From JBLMYQ01 sp050260055 (GTDB lineage: Bacteria > Bacillota > Clostridia > Acetivibrionales > UBA4821): a DNA stretch of 64,000 nucleotides. Below are positions 34,504 through 43,572 of the stretch, piece after piece. The number at the start of each line of letters is the position of its first letter. Position 1 is the first letter of the stretch. The position numbers and the translations under genes are program-made. The stretch is from NCBI GenBank assembly GCA_050260055.1, contig JBLNBO010000022.1, positions 248,001 through 312,000 of the forward strand, given 5' to 3'. The notes under the pieces were generated by a model that was not told the DNA's origin, did not search any database, and worked only from the letters and a program-made list of their open reading frames with translations.

Positions 34504-34609
34504 GGGTATGGTGAAAAGCATATTTTTACATTTAAAATGCTTTTTAGCGTTTTACGATTAAAAACATTCTTTTTAGACATATAAAACTATGAATTCCAAA
34601 TATATTGTT

Positions 34610-34641
34610 AAAATGTGTGTGTTATTTTCACACATTTTTTT
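34610..34641 (+). terminator. terminator or attenuator at the head of the Tad operon
   Basis: AAAATGTGTG (34610-34619) pairs with CACACATTTT (34629-34638), followed by a T-run to 34641. It ends the upstream pair, yet lies only 17 bp before the tadZ start codon. I could not find a promoter between the two, so read-through or attenuation may control the Tad genes. Confidence 0.7.
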
Positions 34642-34657
34642 GTTTGGGAGAAAAATT

Positions 34658-35785
34658 ATGGCGATTTTTAATGTTGTAATTGCGGATAGTGATGAGGATT
34701 TTGTTGAAGCTTTTGAAAGGTTTTTAGGGATATATTATCATGAGAGATTTCAAGCGGTTTGTATTACGTCAGCTAAATATTTGAATGACTATATTAGAAA
34801 TACATCTAAGAAAATCGATATTTTATTAACTACACCAGAATTTTTTCCAACTTATAGGGGCGAAAACATTAACACAGTAATCTTTATGACGGATGGTAGA
34901 ATAACATCAGAGTTGGAGAAATATCCGGCAATAGAAAAATACCAGTCAGCTCAAAGGATTGTTAAGACAATAATTGATATTTATGCTGAGAATAATCCTA
35001 ACGAGGTTCATTCCTGTTTTAGAGATAAAAAAACAAAAGTGGTAGGAGTATTTTCTCCAAATGGCGGTGCAGGAAAAACTACTATTTCAATTGCAATGTC
35101 TAAACGCTTAGTGCAGAGAGGGACAAACGTATTTTATTTAAATCTTGAGGATATCTCTTCTTCTCCGCTGTTTTTTGACTGTAATTTAGAAAACAACCTT
35201 TCTCATGTCTTATTTTTTCTAAAAGAAAGAAGTAAGAATCTAAGTTTGAAAATTGAAGCCGCTAGTCATGAAGACCTAAACAGTGGAATCCATTATTTCG
35301 CGCCTCCTGACAGCGCATTAGAAATTAATGAAATCAATGGAGAAGATATTAAAGAGCTTATTAACCAATTAAAATCATTAAACAGATATGACAGCATTAT
35401 CATTGATATGTCTTGTGCTGTTGATGAAATAAATATGAAGATATTTAAAACTTGTGACAGTATCATATATATTCTGACTCCAGATGAAACCAGCAGATTA
35501 AAGACTGCACAAACAATTAAGATTTTCCAAATGGCAGAAAAGAAAGAACTTAAAGAAATGCATAACAAGATTAGCTTTGTAATGAATAAATATAATGAAA
35601 AAAATACAGATTTCCAAGAAGAATTATATTTTGAAGATAAGAAAATAGAAGTTAGAATTCCTGATATGCCAGAGGTTTTTTCAAGGACAGGAGAAAAACA
35701 GGATATTGGTCTGGATAGCCAATTCGGAGAGAATGTAAATATATTAGTCAGCAGGATTTTAGGAGTAAAAGAAGATGGAGACTAA
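34658..35785 (+). CDS. tadZ: TadZ/CpaE-like pilus-assembly ATPase
   Basis: A 375-residue protein with an N-terminal receiver-like domain (about 1-110, acidic Asp10/Asp12 but no clear phospho-site) and a MinD/ParA-type ATPase domain with the deviant P-loop PNGGAGKTT (134-142). TadZ localises the Tad machine to a pole or focus. The frame opens at 34589, but GGGAG at 34646-34650 and the domain boundary place the start at ATG 34658. Its end overlaps cpaF by 11 bp, so the two are translationally coupled. It is the first gene of a run that continues to the prepilin peptidase at 44529. Confidence 0.85.
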   Translation: MAIFNVVIADSDEDFVEAFERFLGIYYHERFQAVCITSAKYLNDYIRNTSKKIDILLTTPEFFPTYRGENINTVIFMTDGRITSELEKYPAIEKYQSAQRIVKTIIDIYAENNPNEVHSCFRDKKTKVVGVFSPNGGAGKTTISIAMSKRLVQRGTNVFYLNLEDISSSPLFFDCNLENNLSHVLFFLKERSKNLSLKIEAASHEDLNSGIHYFAPPDSALEINEINGEDIKELINQLKSLNRYDSIIIDMSCAVDEINMKIFKTCDSIIYILTPDETSRLKTAQTIKIFQMAEKKELKEMHNKISFVMNKYNEKNTDFQEELYFEDKKIEVRIPDMPEVFSRTGEKQDIGLDSQFGENVNILVSRILGVKEDGD

Positions 35786-37013
35786 TGTTCTAGAATTAAT
35801 TATTAAGGAAATAAAACAAACTGTCAGGGAATTACTGGATTATGCAAAAGAGATTGATAGCGAAGAGGTATTGCAGTCAATAACAAAAGCAGTTTTTGAA
35901 AAATCTAAAGTAAGATATATTGGAGCATCAGATAAACACGAAATCATCAAGGCTGTTTATAACTCGATTTGCGGATTGGATGTTATTCAACCTTTAATAG
36001 ATGATGATGAAATCACAGAAATAATGATAAACGGGCCTGAAACAATATTTATTGAGAAAAGCGGAAGATTAGTCCGATTGGATGCTGCATTTGATTCCAG
36101 AGAAAAACTTGAAGATGTAATCCAAGCTATTGTGTCAAGGGTTAATAGGTCGGTTAACGAATCTAGTCCTATTGCTGATGCCAGGCTAAGCGACGGTTCG
36201 AGGGTAAGTGTGGTACTTCAGCCGATTGCATTGAATGGTCCGATACTTACCATAAGAAAGTTTCCTAAAAATCCAATGACCATGGAGAATTTAGTTAGAA
36301 ACAATTCCTTAAATGCAGAAACAGCTGAGGTCTTAGAAAAAATGGTTAAAGCGAGATACAATATATTTATTTGCGGGGGGACCGGCAGCGGAAAAACTAC
36401 ATTTTTGAATGCACTTTCGAATTTTATACCAAAGGATGAAAGAATTATAACTATTGAAGATTCAGCAGAACTTCAGATTCAGGGAATAGAGAATCTTGTA
36501 AAACTTGAGGTTAGAAATGCAAATACGGAAGGTAAAGGTGAAATAACCATAAGAGATTTAATACGAACATCTCTTAGAATGAGGCCTGAAAGGATAGTTG
36601 TGGGCGAGGTGAGAGGAGCTGAAGCCTTGGATATGCTTCAAGCGATGAATACCGGACATGATGGTTCGCTTTCGACCGGTCATGCCAATTCACCTAAAGA
36701 TATGCTCAGCAGACTTGAAACAATGGTTCTGTGCGGTGCAGTATTTCCTATAGAGGCTATAAGACAGCAAATTGCTTCTGCCATAGATATAATCATTTAC
36801 CTGGCAAGGTTGAGGGATAAAACAAGACGGGTTGTGGAAATTGCTGAGGTGGCAGGTTATTTTAATGGCGAAATAAAGCTTAATACGCTTTACTTATTTG
36901 AAGAAGAAGGAGAAACAACTGATAGAAAAATAATTGGCTCAATTAAAAGGACGGCAAATCCAATACAGAATATTCTTAAATTCAAAATGGCAGGTGTTTC
37001 TGTCAAGGTGTGA
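35775..37013 (+). CDS. tadA: CpaF/TadA-type secretion ATPase
   Basis: Hexameric motor ATPase that powers pilus assembly in Tad/type IVc systems (also named CpaF). It is 412 aa: N-terminal helical region, ISIM-like PLIDDDEITEIMINGPETIF, Walker A GGTGSGKT (201-208), Asp-box ITIEDSAEL, Walker B-like RIVVGEVRG with conserved Glu, and His-box STGHANS. A single ATPase serving both extension and retraction is typical of Tad systems. It overlaps tadZ and is followed almost directly by tadB. Confidence 0.96.
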   Translation: METNVLELIIKEIKQTVRELLDYAKEIDSEEVLQSITKAVFEKSKVRYIGASDKHEIIKAVYNSICGLDVIQPLIDDDEITEIMINGPETIFIEKSGRLVRLDAAFDSREKLEDVIQAIVSRVNRSVNESSPIADARLSDGSRVSVVLQPIALNGPILTIRKFPKNPMTMENLVRNNSLNAETAEVLEKMVKARYNIFICGGTGSGKTTFLNALSNFIPKDERIITIEDSAELQIQGIENLVKLEVRNANTEGKGEITIRDLIRTSLRMRPERIVVGEVRGAEALDMLQAMNTGHDGSLSTGHANSPKDMLSRLETMVLCGAVFPIEAIRQQIASAIDIIIYLARLRDKTRRVVEIAEVAGYFNGEIKLNTLYLFEEEGETTDRKIIGSIKRTANPIQNILKFKMAGVSVKV

Positions 37014-37023
37014 GGTGGTTATT

Positions 37024-37884
37024 TTGAATTCCTTTACTATAATCCTTATAGCGGTTTGGATGACAATTCTCTTGCTTATAGTTTTCTTATTGTCGGGAAA
37101 GAGAATAAGACATCCAGCAGCAAAGCCGCATTATGAAGGGCTTATTGATTATGATTCATATGAAATGAATCCGAAAGAAAAGATGATATACATTATAACT
37201 GCAGTTTTGTTTATTTCGATTGTATCATATGTTTTTTATAGAAGCATAATTATTTCCCTTTTACTTTTTCCTCTTGCCTTTCTATATCCCAAAATTAAAA
37301 ATAAACAGATTATTAAAAAAAGAAAGGAAGATTTAAATCTACAGTTTAAGGATGCTTTGTATGCTGTTTCATCATCTCTTTCAGCGGGTAAATCTATTGA
37401 ACTAGCTTTTAAGGAAGCATTAAAGGATATTGCAATATTATATCCGAGCCAAGATACATTCATAGTCAAAGAGTTTGAATATATATCCAGAAAAATTGAC
37501 ATGAATGAAACTATTGAATCTGCACTTGAGGACTTTGCCCAAAGGTCCCATCTTGATGATGTAAAAAGCTTTGCTGATATTTTCAGGATATGCAAGAGAA
37601 CAGGAGGAAATATGGTTCAGGTCATTAGAAATACTTCTGAAATAATTAATGATAAAATTGCGACTAAACAGGAGATTTCAACCATTCTTGCACAGAGAAA
37701 ATTTGAGCAGAAACTGCTCAGCGTTCTTCCTGTAGGTATGATTTATCTGATATATAGTACCTCGCCGGAATTTATGGAGCCAATATATACTCAATCATCT
37801 GGAAGAATTGTAATGACTATCGCTGTAATACTTATTGGCACAGCATACCTTATTTCAAAAAAGGTAATGGACATAGAGCTATAA
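37024..37884 (+). CDS. tadB: TadB-like inner-membrane platform protein
   Basis: A 287-residue T2SSF-domain membrane protein that, with TadC, forms the platform on which the ATPase acts. It has N-terminal hydrophobic segments (about 4-24 and 60-95), a cytoplasmic helical domain with SSSLSAGKSIELAFKEA and the conserved FADIFRICKRTGGNMVQVI, and C-terminal TMs. The reading frame extends upstream into tadA, but the TTG at 37024 sits 5 bp after GAGGTGG, the only ribosome site. It has the common two-gene T2SSF arrangement with tadC. Confidence 0.9.
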   Translation: MNSFTIILIAVWMTILLLIVFLLSGKRIRHPAAKPHYEGLIDYDSYEMNPKEKMIYIITAVLFISIVSYVFYRSIIISLLLFPLAFLYPKIKNKQIIKKRKEDLNLQFKDALYAVSSSLSAGKSIELAFKEALKDIAILYPSQDTFIVKEFEYISRKIDMNETIESALEDFAQRSHLDDVKSFADIFRICKRTGGNMVQVIRNTSEIINDKIATKQEISTILAQRKFEQKLLSVLPVGMIYLIYSTSPEFMEPIYTQSSGRIVMTIAVILIGTAYLISKKVMDIEL

Positions 37885-37904
37885 ATTAGTTGTGGGATTT
37901 AGAC

Positions 37905-37925
37905 AGTACAAAGTTTAAAGTGAAA
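37905..37925. repeat. degenerate heptamer tract between tadB and tadC
   Basis: Three units with a 7-bp period: AGTACAA, AGTTTAA, AGTGAAA. They resemble the AGTTGAC family at 9097, 18843 and 50464. This is the weakest of the tracts. Confidence 0.45.
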
Positions 37926-38021
37926 AAAATAAGGATGCAAGAATTATAGAGGTCATTAAAGGTTTTGTAGGAACAGATAAATCTGTTTCGGGCAAAAATA
38001 TAGATATAGGAGTGACATAAG

Positions 38022-38900
38022 ATGTTAATAGCTTTCTTAATAATTCTTACTACGATAGTGGTTATCTTATTTATATCTAAACCTAAGTATAAAGATTATC
38101 TTTCAAATGTAGATAAAAATATCTATAAGATGAAAGAGTTGATGCCAATTCCGCTATTAATGTTTAATTCGATAAGATACGGCTTCAATACGGGATATGA
38201 TAACCTGCTCGAGGTTAAGCTTGGTGAAATCTATGGGACAGAAAGTGCTAGATATAACTTAAAACTGTATTGGTCTAATAAGATTGCCCTAATAATAGTT
38301 GTGCTGTTAGTTGGTCTTTTCTTCGGTACCCTTATGGAACCAGTTGATTCAGGGTTTACATTTTTTCTTATCACAGCAGTCGTATTATCTTTTTATCTTC
38401 CGGACAAGGAACTTAAAGAAAAAATTAAAAGAAGACATCTGCAAATGCAAATTGACTTTCCAGAGTTTCTGAATAAACTTGCTTTACTGGTAAATGCGGG
38501 TATGACAGTCTCAGGCGCAATTGAAAAGATAAGTACAGATGCAAGAAATACTGGAGTTTCAGAAAAACGGATTCTCTATTGTGAACTGGAGAAAACCTCG
38601 ATCGAAATTAGACTAGGAAAATCAGAAGTTAAAGCATATGAAGATTTTGCAAAAAGATGCCGTCTGCCAGAGATAACAAGGTTTACAAGTATTTTAATTC
38701 AAAATTTGAAAAAAGGTAATTCTGAATTAGTGGCGATTCTAAGGCTGCAATCTGCTGAATGCTGGTATGCTCGAAAGAATACTGCGCGTATTTTAGGGGA
38801 AGAGGCTGAAACCAAATTGCTATTTCCAATGATGCTTATGCTGCTTGCAATATTAATAATTGTAATTGCACCTTCTGCTATGCAGCTTCGGGGGATGTAA
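38022..38900 (+). CDS. tadC: TadC-like inner-membrane platform protein
   Basis: A 292-residue second T2SSF-domain protein, partner of TadB in the Tad platform. It has an N-terminal TM (about 2-20), a pair of TMs in the middle (about 88-128), a cytoplasmic helical domain with LNKLALLVNAGMTVSGAIEKIS and a C-terminal TM (about 266-286). The conserved RILGEEAETKLLFPMMLML lies before the last TM. It sits 137 bp after tadB, a gap without coding character but with a heptamer tract. The pilin gene follows after 17 bp. Confidence 0.9.
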   Translation: MLIAFLIILTTIVVILFISKPKYKDYLSNVDKNIYKMKELMPIPLLMFNSIRYGFNTGYDNLLEVKLGEIYGTESARYNLKLYWSNKIALIIVVLLVGLFFGTLMEPVDSGFTFFLITAVVLSFYLPDKELKEKIKRRHLQMQIDFPEFLNKLALLVNAGMTVSGAIEKISTDARNTGVSEKRILYCELEKTSIEIRLGKSEVKAYEDFAKRCRLPEITRFTSILIQNLKKGNSELVAILRLQSAECWYARKNTARILGEEAETKLLFPMMLMLLAILIIVIAPSAMQLRGM

Positions 38901-38917
38901 GAAAGGGGGTGAAGAGA

Positions 38918-39115
38918 ATGAAAGAGGCATTAAAAAGGTTAATGTTTGAGGAAGATGGACTTGGAACGGTGGAGATAGTTCTCATTATTGCAATACTTGT
39001 TGGGCTTGCCCTGCTTTTTAAAAAGCAGATTGTTGGGTTCGTAGCAAGGATTATGGGTGGTGTTGTAAATACAAGTGTGAATCCTGGTGATATAGAAAAT
39101 ACGGCTGTTAAATAA
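38918..39115 (+). CDS. Flp-type pilin (Flp1-like)
   Basis: A 65-residue Flp pilin candidate. A short basic leader is followed by the processing region (DGLGTVEIVLIIAILVGLALLF), with Gly before Thr-Val-Glu: the Glu at position +5 relative to the peptidase site and a hydrophobic helix are the hallmarks of type IV pilins. AAGGGGG at 38903-38909 fits ATG 38918; a GTG at 38909 is within that site and unlikely. A cognate prepilin peptidase is encoded at 44529. It is likely the major subunit of the pilus. Confidence 0.85.
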   Translation: MKEALKRLMFEEDGLGTVEIVLIIAILVGLALLFKKQIVGFVARIMGGVVNTSVNPGDIENTAVK

Positions 39116-39178
39116 GAGTTTATAAAAGCATAAAAAATGCCGGGTCTCAGGGCAGGCCTGTGTGTCTGCCTTCGTAAA

Positions 39179-39868
39179 GTGGAGGCGATAACAATTATTA
39201 GAAAAAGAATTTCAACAAACGAAGGAAAGCTTGTAGTTGAAACTGCAATAATATTTCCACTGGTTTTTCTGACTGTTATTGCTGTTTTGTATATATGCAT
39301 GATTCTTTTTGAAAAAGCTTATTTGCAATCCTTGGCTGATTTGGCAGCTCAAAGAGGTTCTGTAATGTGGCGAAACCAAAAAAAAGATATTATGCTTGGC
39401 AGTGTAAACAAGGATGATTTGAAAAAAGGCGGCCTTTACTGGCAGTTAATTGATTTAAATAACAAAGAAAAGGAGCAAAAGATAAGAAATTATATTTTAG
39501 CAAGGCTGGGTAGGCATAAGCTTCTCATGCCTGCTGAGAAGCCAAACATATCTGTTAAAGGCCGGAGCTTAATTGCTCAAAACAAATTAGAGATTAACAT
39601 TGAAAGAAAATACAAGATTCCTCCGGGCAGAGTTTTAAAAATTCTTGGCATGACACCGTATTATACAATTTGCGTTAAATCAGAGGCAGTAATTGACCAG
39701 CCTACAGAATTTATAAGAAATACTGACCTGGTTTTTGATATTGAGAAGGGCCTTGAAGCTAAATATCCCGAGTATGGAAGGGCTATAAGGAAGATTAGAG
39801 AGGAAATGAATGAAATAGAAAATGATATTGCAAGATATTTTGCTGGAGATGAAGGAAAAAGTGATTAA
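39179..39868 (+). CDS. TadE-like pseudopilin
   Basis: A protein of about 225-230 residues with the TadE pattern: basic start, GKLVVETAIIFPLVFLTVIAVLY (Gly-x-x-Val-Glu before a TM), then an extracellular domain. The start is unclear. The open frame runs back to 39137, GTG is at 39179, and the GGAGG at 39181-39185 overlaps that GTG and would instead serve ATT 39194, an extremely rare initiation codon. I give the GTG as the outer limit. Its stop overlaps the next gene. It probably belongs to the minor-pilin set. Confidence 0.8.
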   Translation: MEAITIIRKRISTNEGKLVVETAIIFPLVFLTVIAVLYICMILFEKAYLQSLADLAAQRGSVMWRNQKKDIMLGSVNKDDLKKGGLYWQLIDLNNKEKEQKIRNYILARLGRHKLLMPAEKPNISVKGRSLIAQNKLEINIERKYKIPPGRVLKILGMTPYYTICVKSEAVIDQPTEFIRNTDLVFDIEKGLEAKYPEYGRAIRKIREEMNEIENDIARYFAGDEGKSD

Positions 39869-42200
39869 ACGCGAATCTGGAGCAATAACAGTTTACTTAT
39901 GCATAATATTCGTTGCAATGATTATAGTTGCAGGGATTTTAATTGATGCGTCAAGAATAAGGACGGCGGAGGTTCAGATAAAACGCGCTATTGATAGTGC
40001 CGTTTCATCAGCATTATCAAGTTATGATAAAAACTTGAAAGAACAGTTCGGTTTATTTGTTCTTAATGATAATGATTCTGAACGGCTTGGTAATATGATT
40101 AAAGAGTATATGTCTTTTAACCTTGGCACAGATAAGAGTAATCAAGGTTTTCTTGATTTGTACGGATACAGGGTAGAAAAGATTAAAGTTACTCCTATAT
40201 ATAATCTTACAGAAAATCAAGCGGCCAGGAGGCAGATTGTTGAATACATGAAATTTCGTGCGCCAAAGCAGGTTGTAGAATCTTTTATTGGTAAAGCGAA
40301 AGCAATGGCTGATACTGGGAAAAGTGTTGAACTTTCGGAGATGAAGATGCAGATTGATAAAGTGTTTATGGATATTGTCAATGATGTTCAAAATATTAAT
40401 AAGACTGGCAGCGAGATTAATAAATTCGATTGTATTTATTTTGAGAAATTTGTTAAGGAGTATTCAAAACTAGTCATGGAATACCGAATCTGCAAGAAAA
40501 AGGTTGAAGATATTAAAGAAAAGCTGGAGGAGGCAAGAAGCGCAGCAGACAGTGTGGAGAAGGCCAAGAGGATTGCCTCACTGATATCTAAATTATATGA
40601 TGCAATAAACGCAGAAAATAAAGCAAGAAAAAAGAAAGAACAAACTCTTGCAAAAGTAAATCAATATTTAGAAACTCATAAAAAACTGTGTGCAGAGGTT
40701 TTAACTTATTGCAAAAGATTGAATTCCAATGTAATTGATATTAAAAACCGAATTGTTTCCTTAAAACAATATATTGATAATAATATCAACAATGAATCCA
40801 GCGAGTATCTAAAAAATTTAGCTAATGAAATTATTAGAGGAACAAATCCTGGAAACAGAAAAACATGTATTAATGGAATTGAGCCAAAGATTCCTGAAAA
40901 AAGTATAATAGATGAATTGGAAAGCAAGGCGAATTTTAATATTGGCCTAATTAGCTCAGCTTTACAAGAAGTTGAAATATTTGAAAGCAAATATGGTACG
41001 TCCATTAATTATGGCAGTCCTTCAGAAAATCTTGATAATTATATAATTCCCAAGGTATCTATGCTAAAGGATTTTGATAAGGAAATTAATCTACAGACTA
41101 TTAAAGCTCCATTTAGCGGCTCAACTGGCAGCGACCCTAGGAAAGAAGCTAAGAAAAAAGCGAAAGATAAGTTTAAAGAAGGAAAAAATAAAAAGAAAAA
41201 TATTATAAAAGAAAATCTCAAGGAGCTTCCATCTTATAGAATCAGAGGGAAATATCCAAACAAAATTATAAGTCCTGATTTTACAAAACAAGATACCGAA
41301 TATGAGAAAAAATATGAAGGGTTTTTGAATAATAGTATTAACTCAAAATCGATTGTAATTCCAAACAATGAAGATTTAAATTATACCGGTATAGATAAGG
41401 AAATTGATTTCGGAAATAATAAGTTCTCTGAGAAATCCTTTGATATAGTTGCTAAAATCGGCGGATGGTTTAATCAGGTTATTACTAATGGAGTAATAAC
41501 ACTTAGAGATGAGCTTTATGTGGATGAATATATAATTGGAATGTTTAGTAATGCTGTACCTGAGCTTAAGAACGGTACAAATACAAGAAAGGATTTAAGA
41601 GGAAGACAAAAGCAGAATATTATTGATTGTGAAACTGAATATATACTTGTTGGAAATACCTCAGATAAAATAAATATAAATTTTGTGAAGGGGCAGATTT
41701 TGCTTATTAGATTTGCAATTGATACTGTGAATGTTTACAGGGATCCTCAAAAGGTAGAAGCAGCTATTGCAATTGCTTCAGCAGCCAGCGCATGGTCTTT
41801 CGGATTATCAGAACCTGTAATTCAGAATCTGGTTTTGTGTGGATGGGGCATGCTGGATGCTGTTAATGATTTGGACAAGCTGATGCAAGGAGAAATGGTC
41901 CCTGCATTTAAAAAGTTTGAAGAATCAAAAGCTGACAAAGAACAATTTGGATTTTCATACCATGATTATCTTAGAGTATTCCTACTGCTAGAAAATTCTG
42001 ATGATAAAATGAACAGAATTCAAGATTTGATTCAACTGAAATCAGGCAAAAAGCTGTCGGGTTATAATTCATATATTCGCGTAGAAGCAGATGTTTCAAT
42101 AAAGTACCTGTTTTTGACCAAAACCTTCATGCCTGTAGATATGAGGACTAAAGACGGTTCACGGCATAACTTTAAAGTAATTTTGTATCAAGGATATTAA
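39849..42200 (+). CDS. large DUF5702/TadG-like pilus-locus protein
   Basis: A protein of about 783 residues. An N-terminal TM in ESGAITVYLCIIFVAMIIVAGILIDASRI is the TadE/TadG-like anchor. The outside domain contains long Lys/Glu-rich coiled-coil stretches (about 180-300, and a KAKDKFKEGKNKKKN segment) and a more globular C-terminal region ending VILYQGY. Such DUF5702 proteins belong to Clostridial Tad-like loci, with unknown role, perhaps pilus tip or surface anchor. Possible starts are ATG 39849 or GTG 39861 (better ribosome spacing). It overlaps the preceding gene by about 20 bp. Confidence 0.8.
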   Translation: MKEKVIKRESGAITVYLCIIFVAMIIVAGILIDASRIRTAEVQIKRAIDSAVSSALSSYDKNLKEQFGLFVLNDNDSERLGNMIKEYMSFNLGTDKSNQGFLDLYGYRVEKIKVTPIYNLTENQAARRQIVEYMKFRAPKQVVESFIGKAKAMADTGKSVELSEMKMQIDKVFMDIVNDVQNINKTGSEINKFDCIYFEKFVKEYSKLVMEYRICKKKVEDIKEKLEEARSAADSVEKAKRIASLISKLYDAINAENKARKKKEQTLAKVNQYLETHKKLCAEVLTYCKRLNSNVIDIKNRIVSLKQYIDNNINNESSEYLKNLANEIIRGTNPGNRKTCINGIEPKIPEKSIIDELESKANFNIGLISSALQEVEIFESKYGTSINYGSPSENLDNYIIPKVSMLKDFDKEINLQTIKAPFSGSTGSDPRKEAKKKAKDKFKEGKNKKKNIIKENLKELPSYRIRGKYPNKIISPDFTKQDTEYEKKYEGFLNNSINSKSIVIPNNEDLNYTGIDKEIDFGNNKFSEKSFDIVAKIGGWFNQVITNGVITLRDELYVDEYIIGMFSNAVPELKNGTNTRKDLRGRQKQNIIDCETEYILVGNTSDKININFVKGQILLIRFAIDTVNVYRDPQKVEAAIAIASAASAWSFGLSEPVIQNLVLCGWGMLDAVNDLDKLMQGEMVPAFKKFEESKADKEQFGFSYHDYLRVFLLLENSDDKMNRIQDLIQLKSGKKLSGYNSYIRVEADVSIKYLFLTKTFMPVDMRTKDGSRHNFKVILYQGY

Positions 42201-42334
42201 TAATAGCGTAAAGCCCCAAGTTGCTTCATGACATAGGGGCAAGGATTTGTCTTCTTGGCTTCATTAATAAAGGAGCAGATAATGGAGGTTACATCCTAAT
42301 ATAATTAATTAATCTACATTGTAGGAGTAAAAGG

Positions 42335-43561
42335 ATGAGAAGAACAAAAAAGATTATATTGTCTCAAGGGTCTGTAACTGTTGAGGCTGCAATTGCACTA
42401 CCTGCTTTTATTTGTGCTGTTTTGGCAATCGCTTTTATAATGAAGATTATTTATGTTCACGAAATTATTCAACATGCTATTACTGAAACTGCTGATGAGA
42501 TAGCTTCTTATACATACATTTATTCTGCAGCAGGACTGCAGTCACTTCATGATACAGCAAATGAAGGGCTTGAAGAAGGGAAACAAAAGGTTGGGACTCA
42601 AATTAAAACCCTTCTTAACACTTATGATTGTTTTACATCCTTTCCTGAAAATGCAAATGATAATCTCGGTAAAGCAGCTGAAAATATAAATGCAATTAAT
42701 ATTGGTGGTGCTATTGATGACTTTAACGAGATAAATCAATCAGCAGAGAACATAATAAACAGTTTAGAGGATACGCGAAAAATTGCTGATGAAATTGCAG
42801 CTAACCCTAAAAAAGAATTGAAGTACATAGCAACCGCACTTGCAAAAGAAGGGTTCGAAGGCGTAAAGGCAGAACTGATACTGAAACCTTTGACCAAGGC
42901 TTGCCTTATGAAGTATCTTAGACCAGCTGATGGAGAAGATATTTCTGTAAGATTAAAAAAGCTGAATATTGTTGATGGTTTTAATGGATTAAACTTTAAA
43001 GATTCGCATTTGCTTGATGATGGAAAGAATATTGAAATTAGAGTTGAATACAAGATAAAGGCGCCCCTGCCATTTAATATTCTGCCTGATATTCCAATTG
43101 TTCAAAGAGTTAAGGTTAAGGCATGGCTTGATGGTGAAATAGAAGATAAGGAAGATATCTGGAGTCTCGGAGATTTAGAAAGAGGAAGAAAAATTCAGAA
43201 AATGTATGGAAGGAATCTTCCTGATAATTTTAAAACTATAACTAAATTTGAATATGGAACAGCAACTTTGGTCAGAAGCATAAATCTTAATGCAAATACA
43301 TATCAGAAGAAACCGCGAAGGGTTTTCTCGGAAGTAAAAAAAGCAATAAAAGATTTGAGGTCTTTTGAGAAGGATCACAAAACAATAGATGAGAATGGAA
43401 GAACTATAGAATATTATGTGGAAGCTGATGATATCAAATATCGCAGAGTAATTATAGTAATTCCTAAGGGTTCAAGAAACGCTGAGTTTGATAAGATATT
43501 TGAAGAATGTATGAAAAACGCTGAACAGAATGATGTTGAACTTACTATAGATGAACTTTAG
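42335..43561 (+). CDS. second TadE-like pseudopilin with long ectodomain
   Basis: A 408-residue protein. A short basic leader (MRRTKKIILS) is followed by QGSVTVEAAIALPAFICAVLAIAF, a clear pseudopilin processing and TM region with Glu at the right place. The long extracellular domain has helical stretches and a C-terminal region rich in Lys and Asp that ends in a REPEAT-free, secreted-type fold. TAGGAG precedes ATG 42335. Together with the genes at 39179 and 38918 it gives the system one major and at least two minor pilin-like proteins. The ectodomain function is unknown. Confidence 0.8.
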   Translation: MRRTKKIILSQGSVTVEAAIALPAFICAVLAIAFIMKIIYVHEIIQHAITETADEIASYTYIYSAAGLQSLHDTANEGLEEGKQKVGTQIKTLLNTYDCFTSFPENANDNLGKAAENINAINIGGAIDDFNEINQSAENIINSLEDTRKIADEIAANPKKELKYIATALAKEGFEGVKAELILKPLTKACLMKYLRPADGEDISVRLKKLNIVDGFNGLNFKDSHLLDDGKNIEIRVEYKIKAPLPFNILPDIPIVQRVKVKAWLDGEIEDKEDIWSLGDLERGRKIQKMYGRNLPDNFKTITKFEYGTATLVRSINLNANTYQKKPRRVFSEVKKAIKDLRSFEKDHKTIDENGRTIEYYVEADDIKYRRVIIVIPKGSRNAEFDKIFEECMKNAEQNDVELTIDEL

Positions 43562-43572
43562 GGGGATGGTGC

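Noticed and set aside
37926..38020. Short coding frame between tadB and tadC
   Set aside because: An open stretch of about 30 codons exists, but it has no ATG, GTG or TTG start and no ribosome site.
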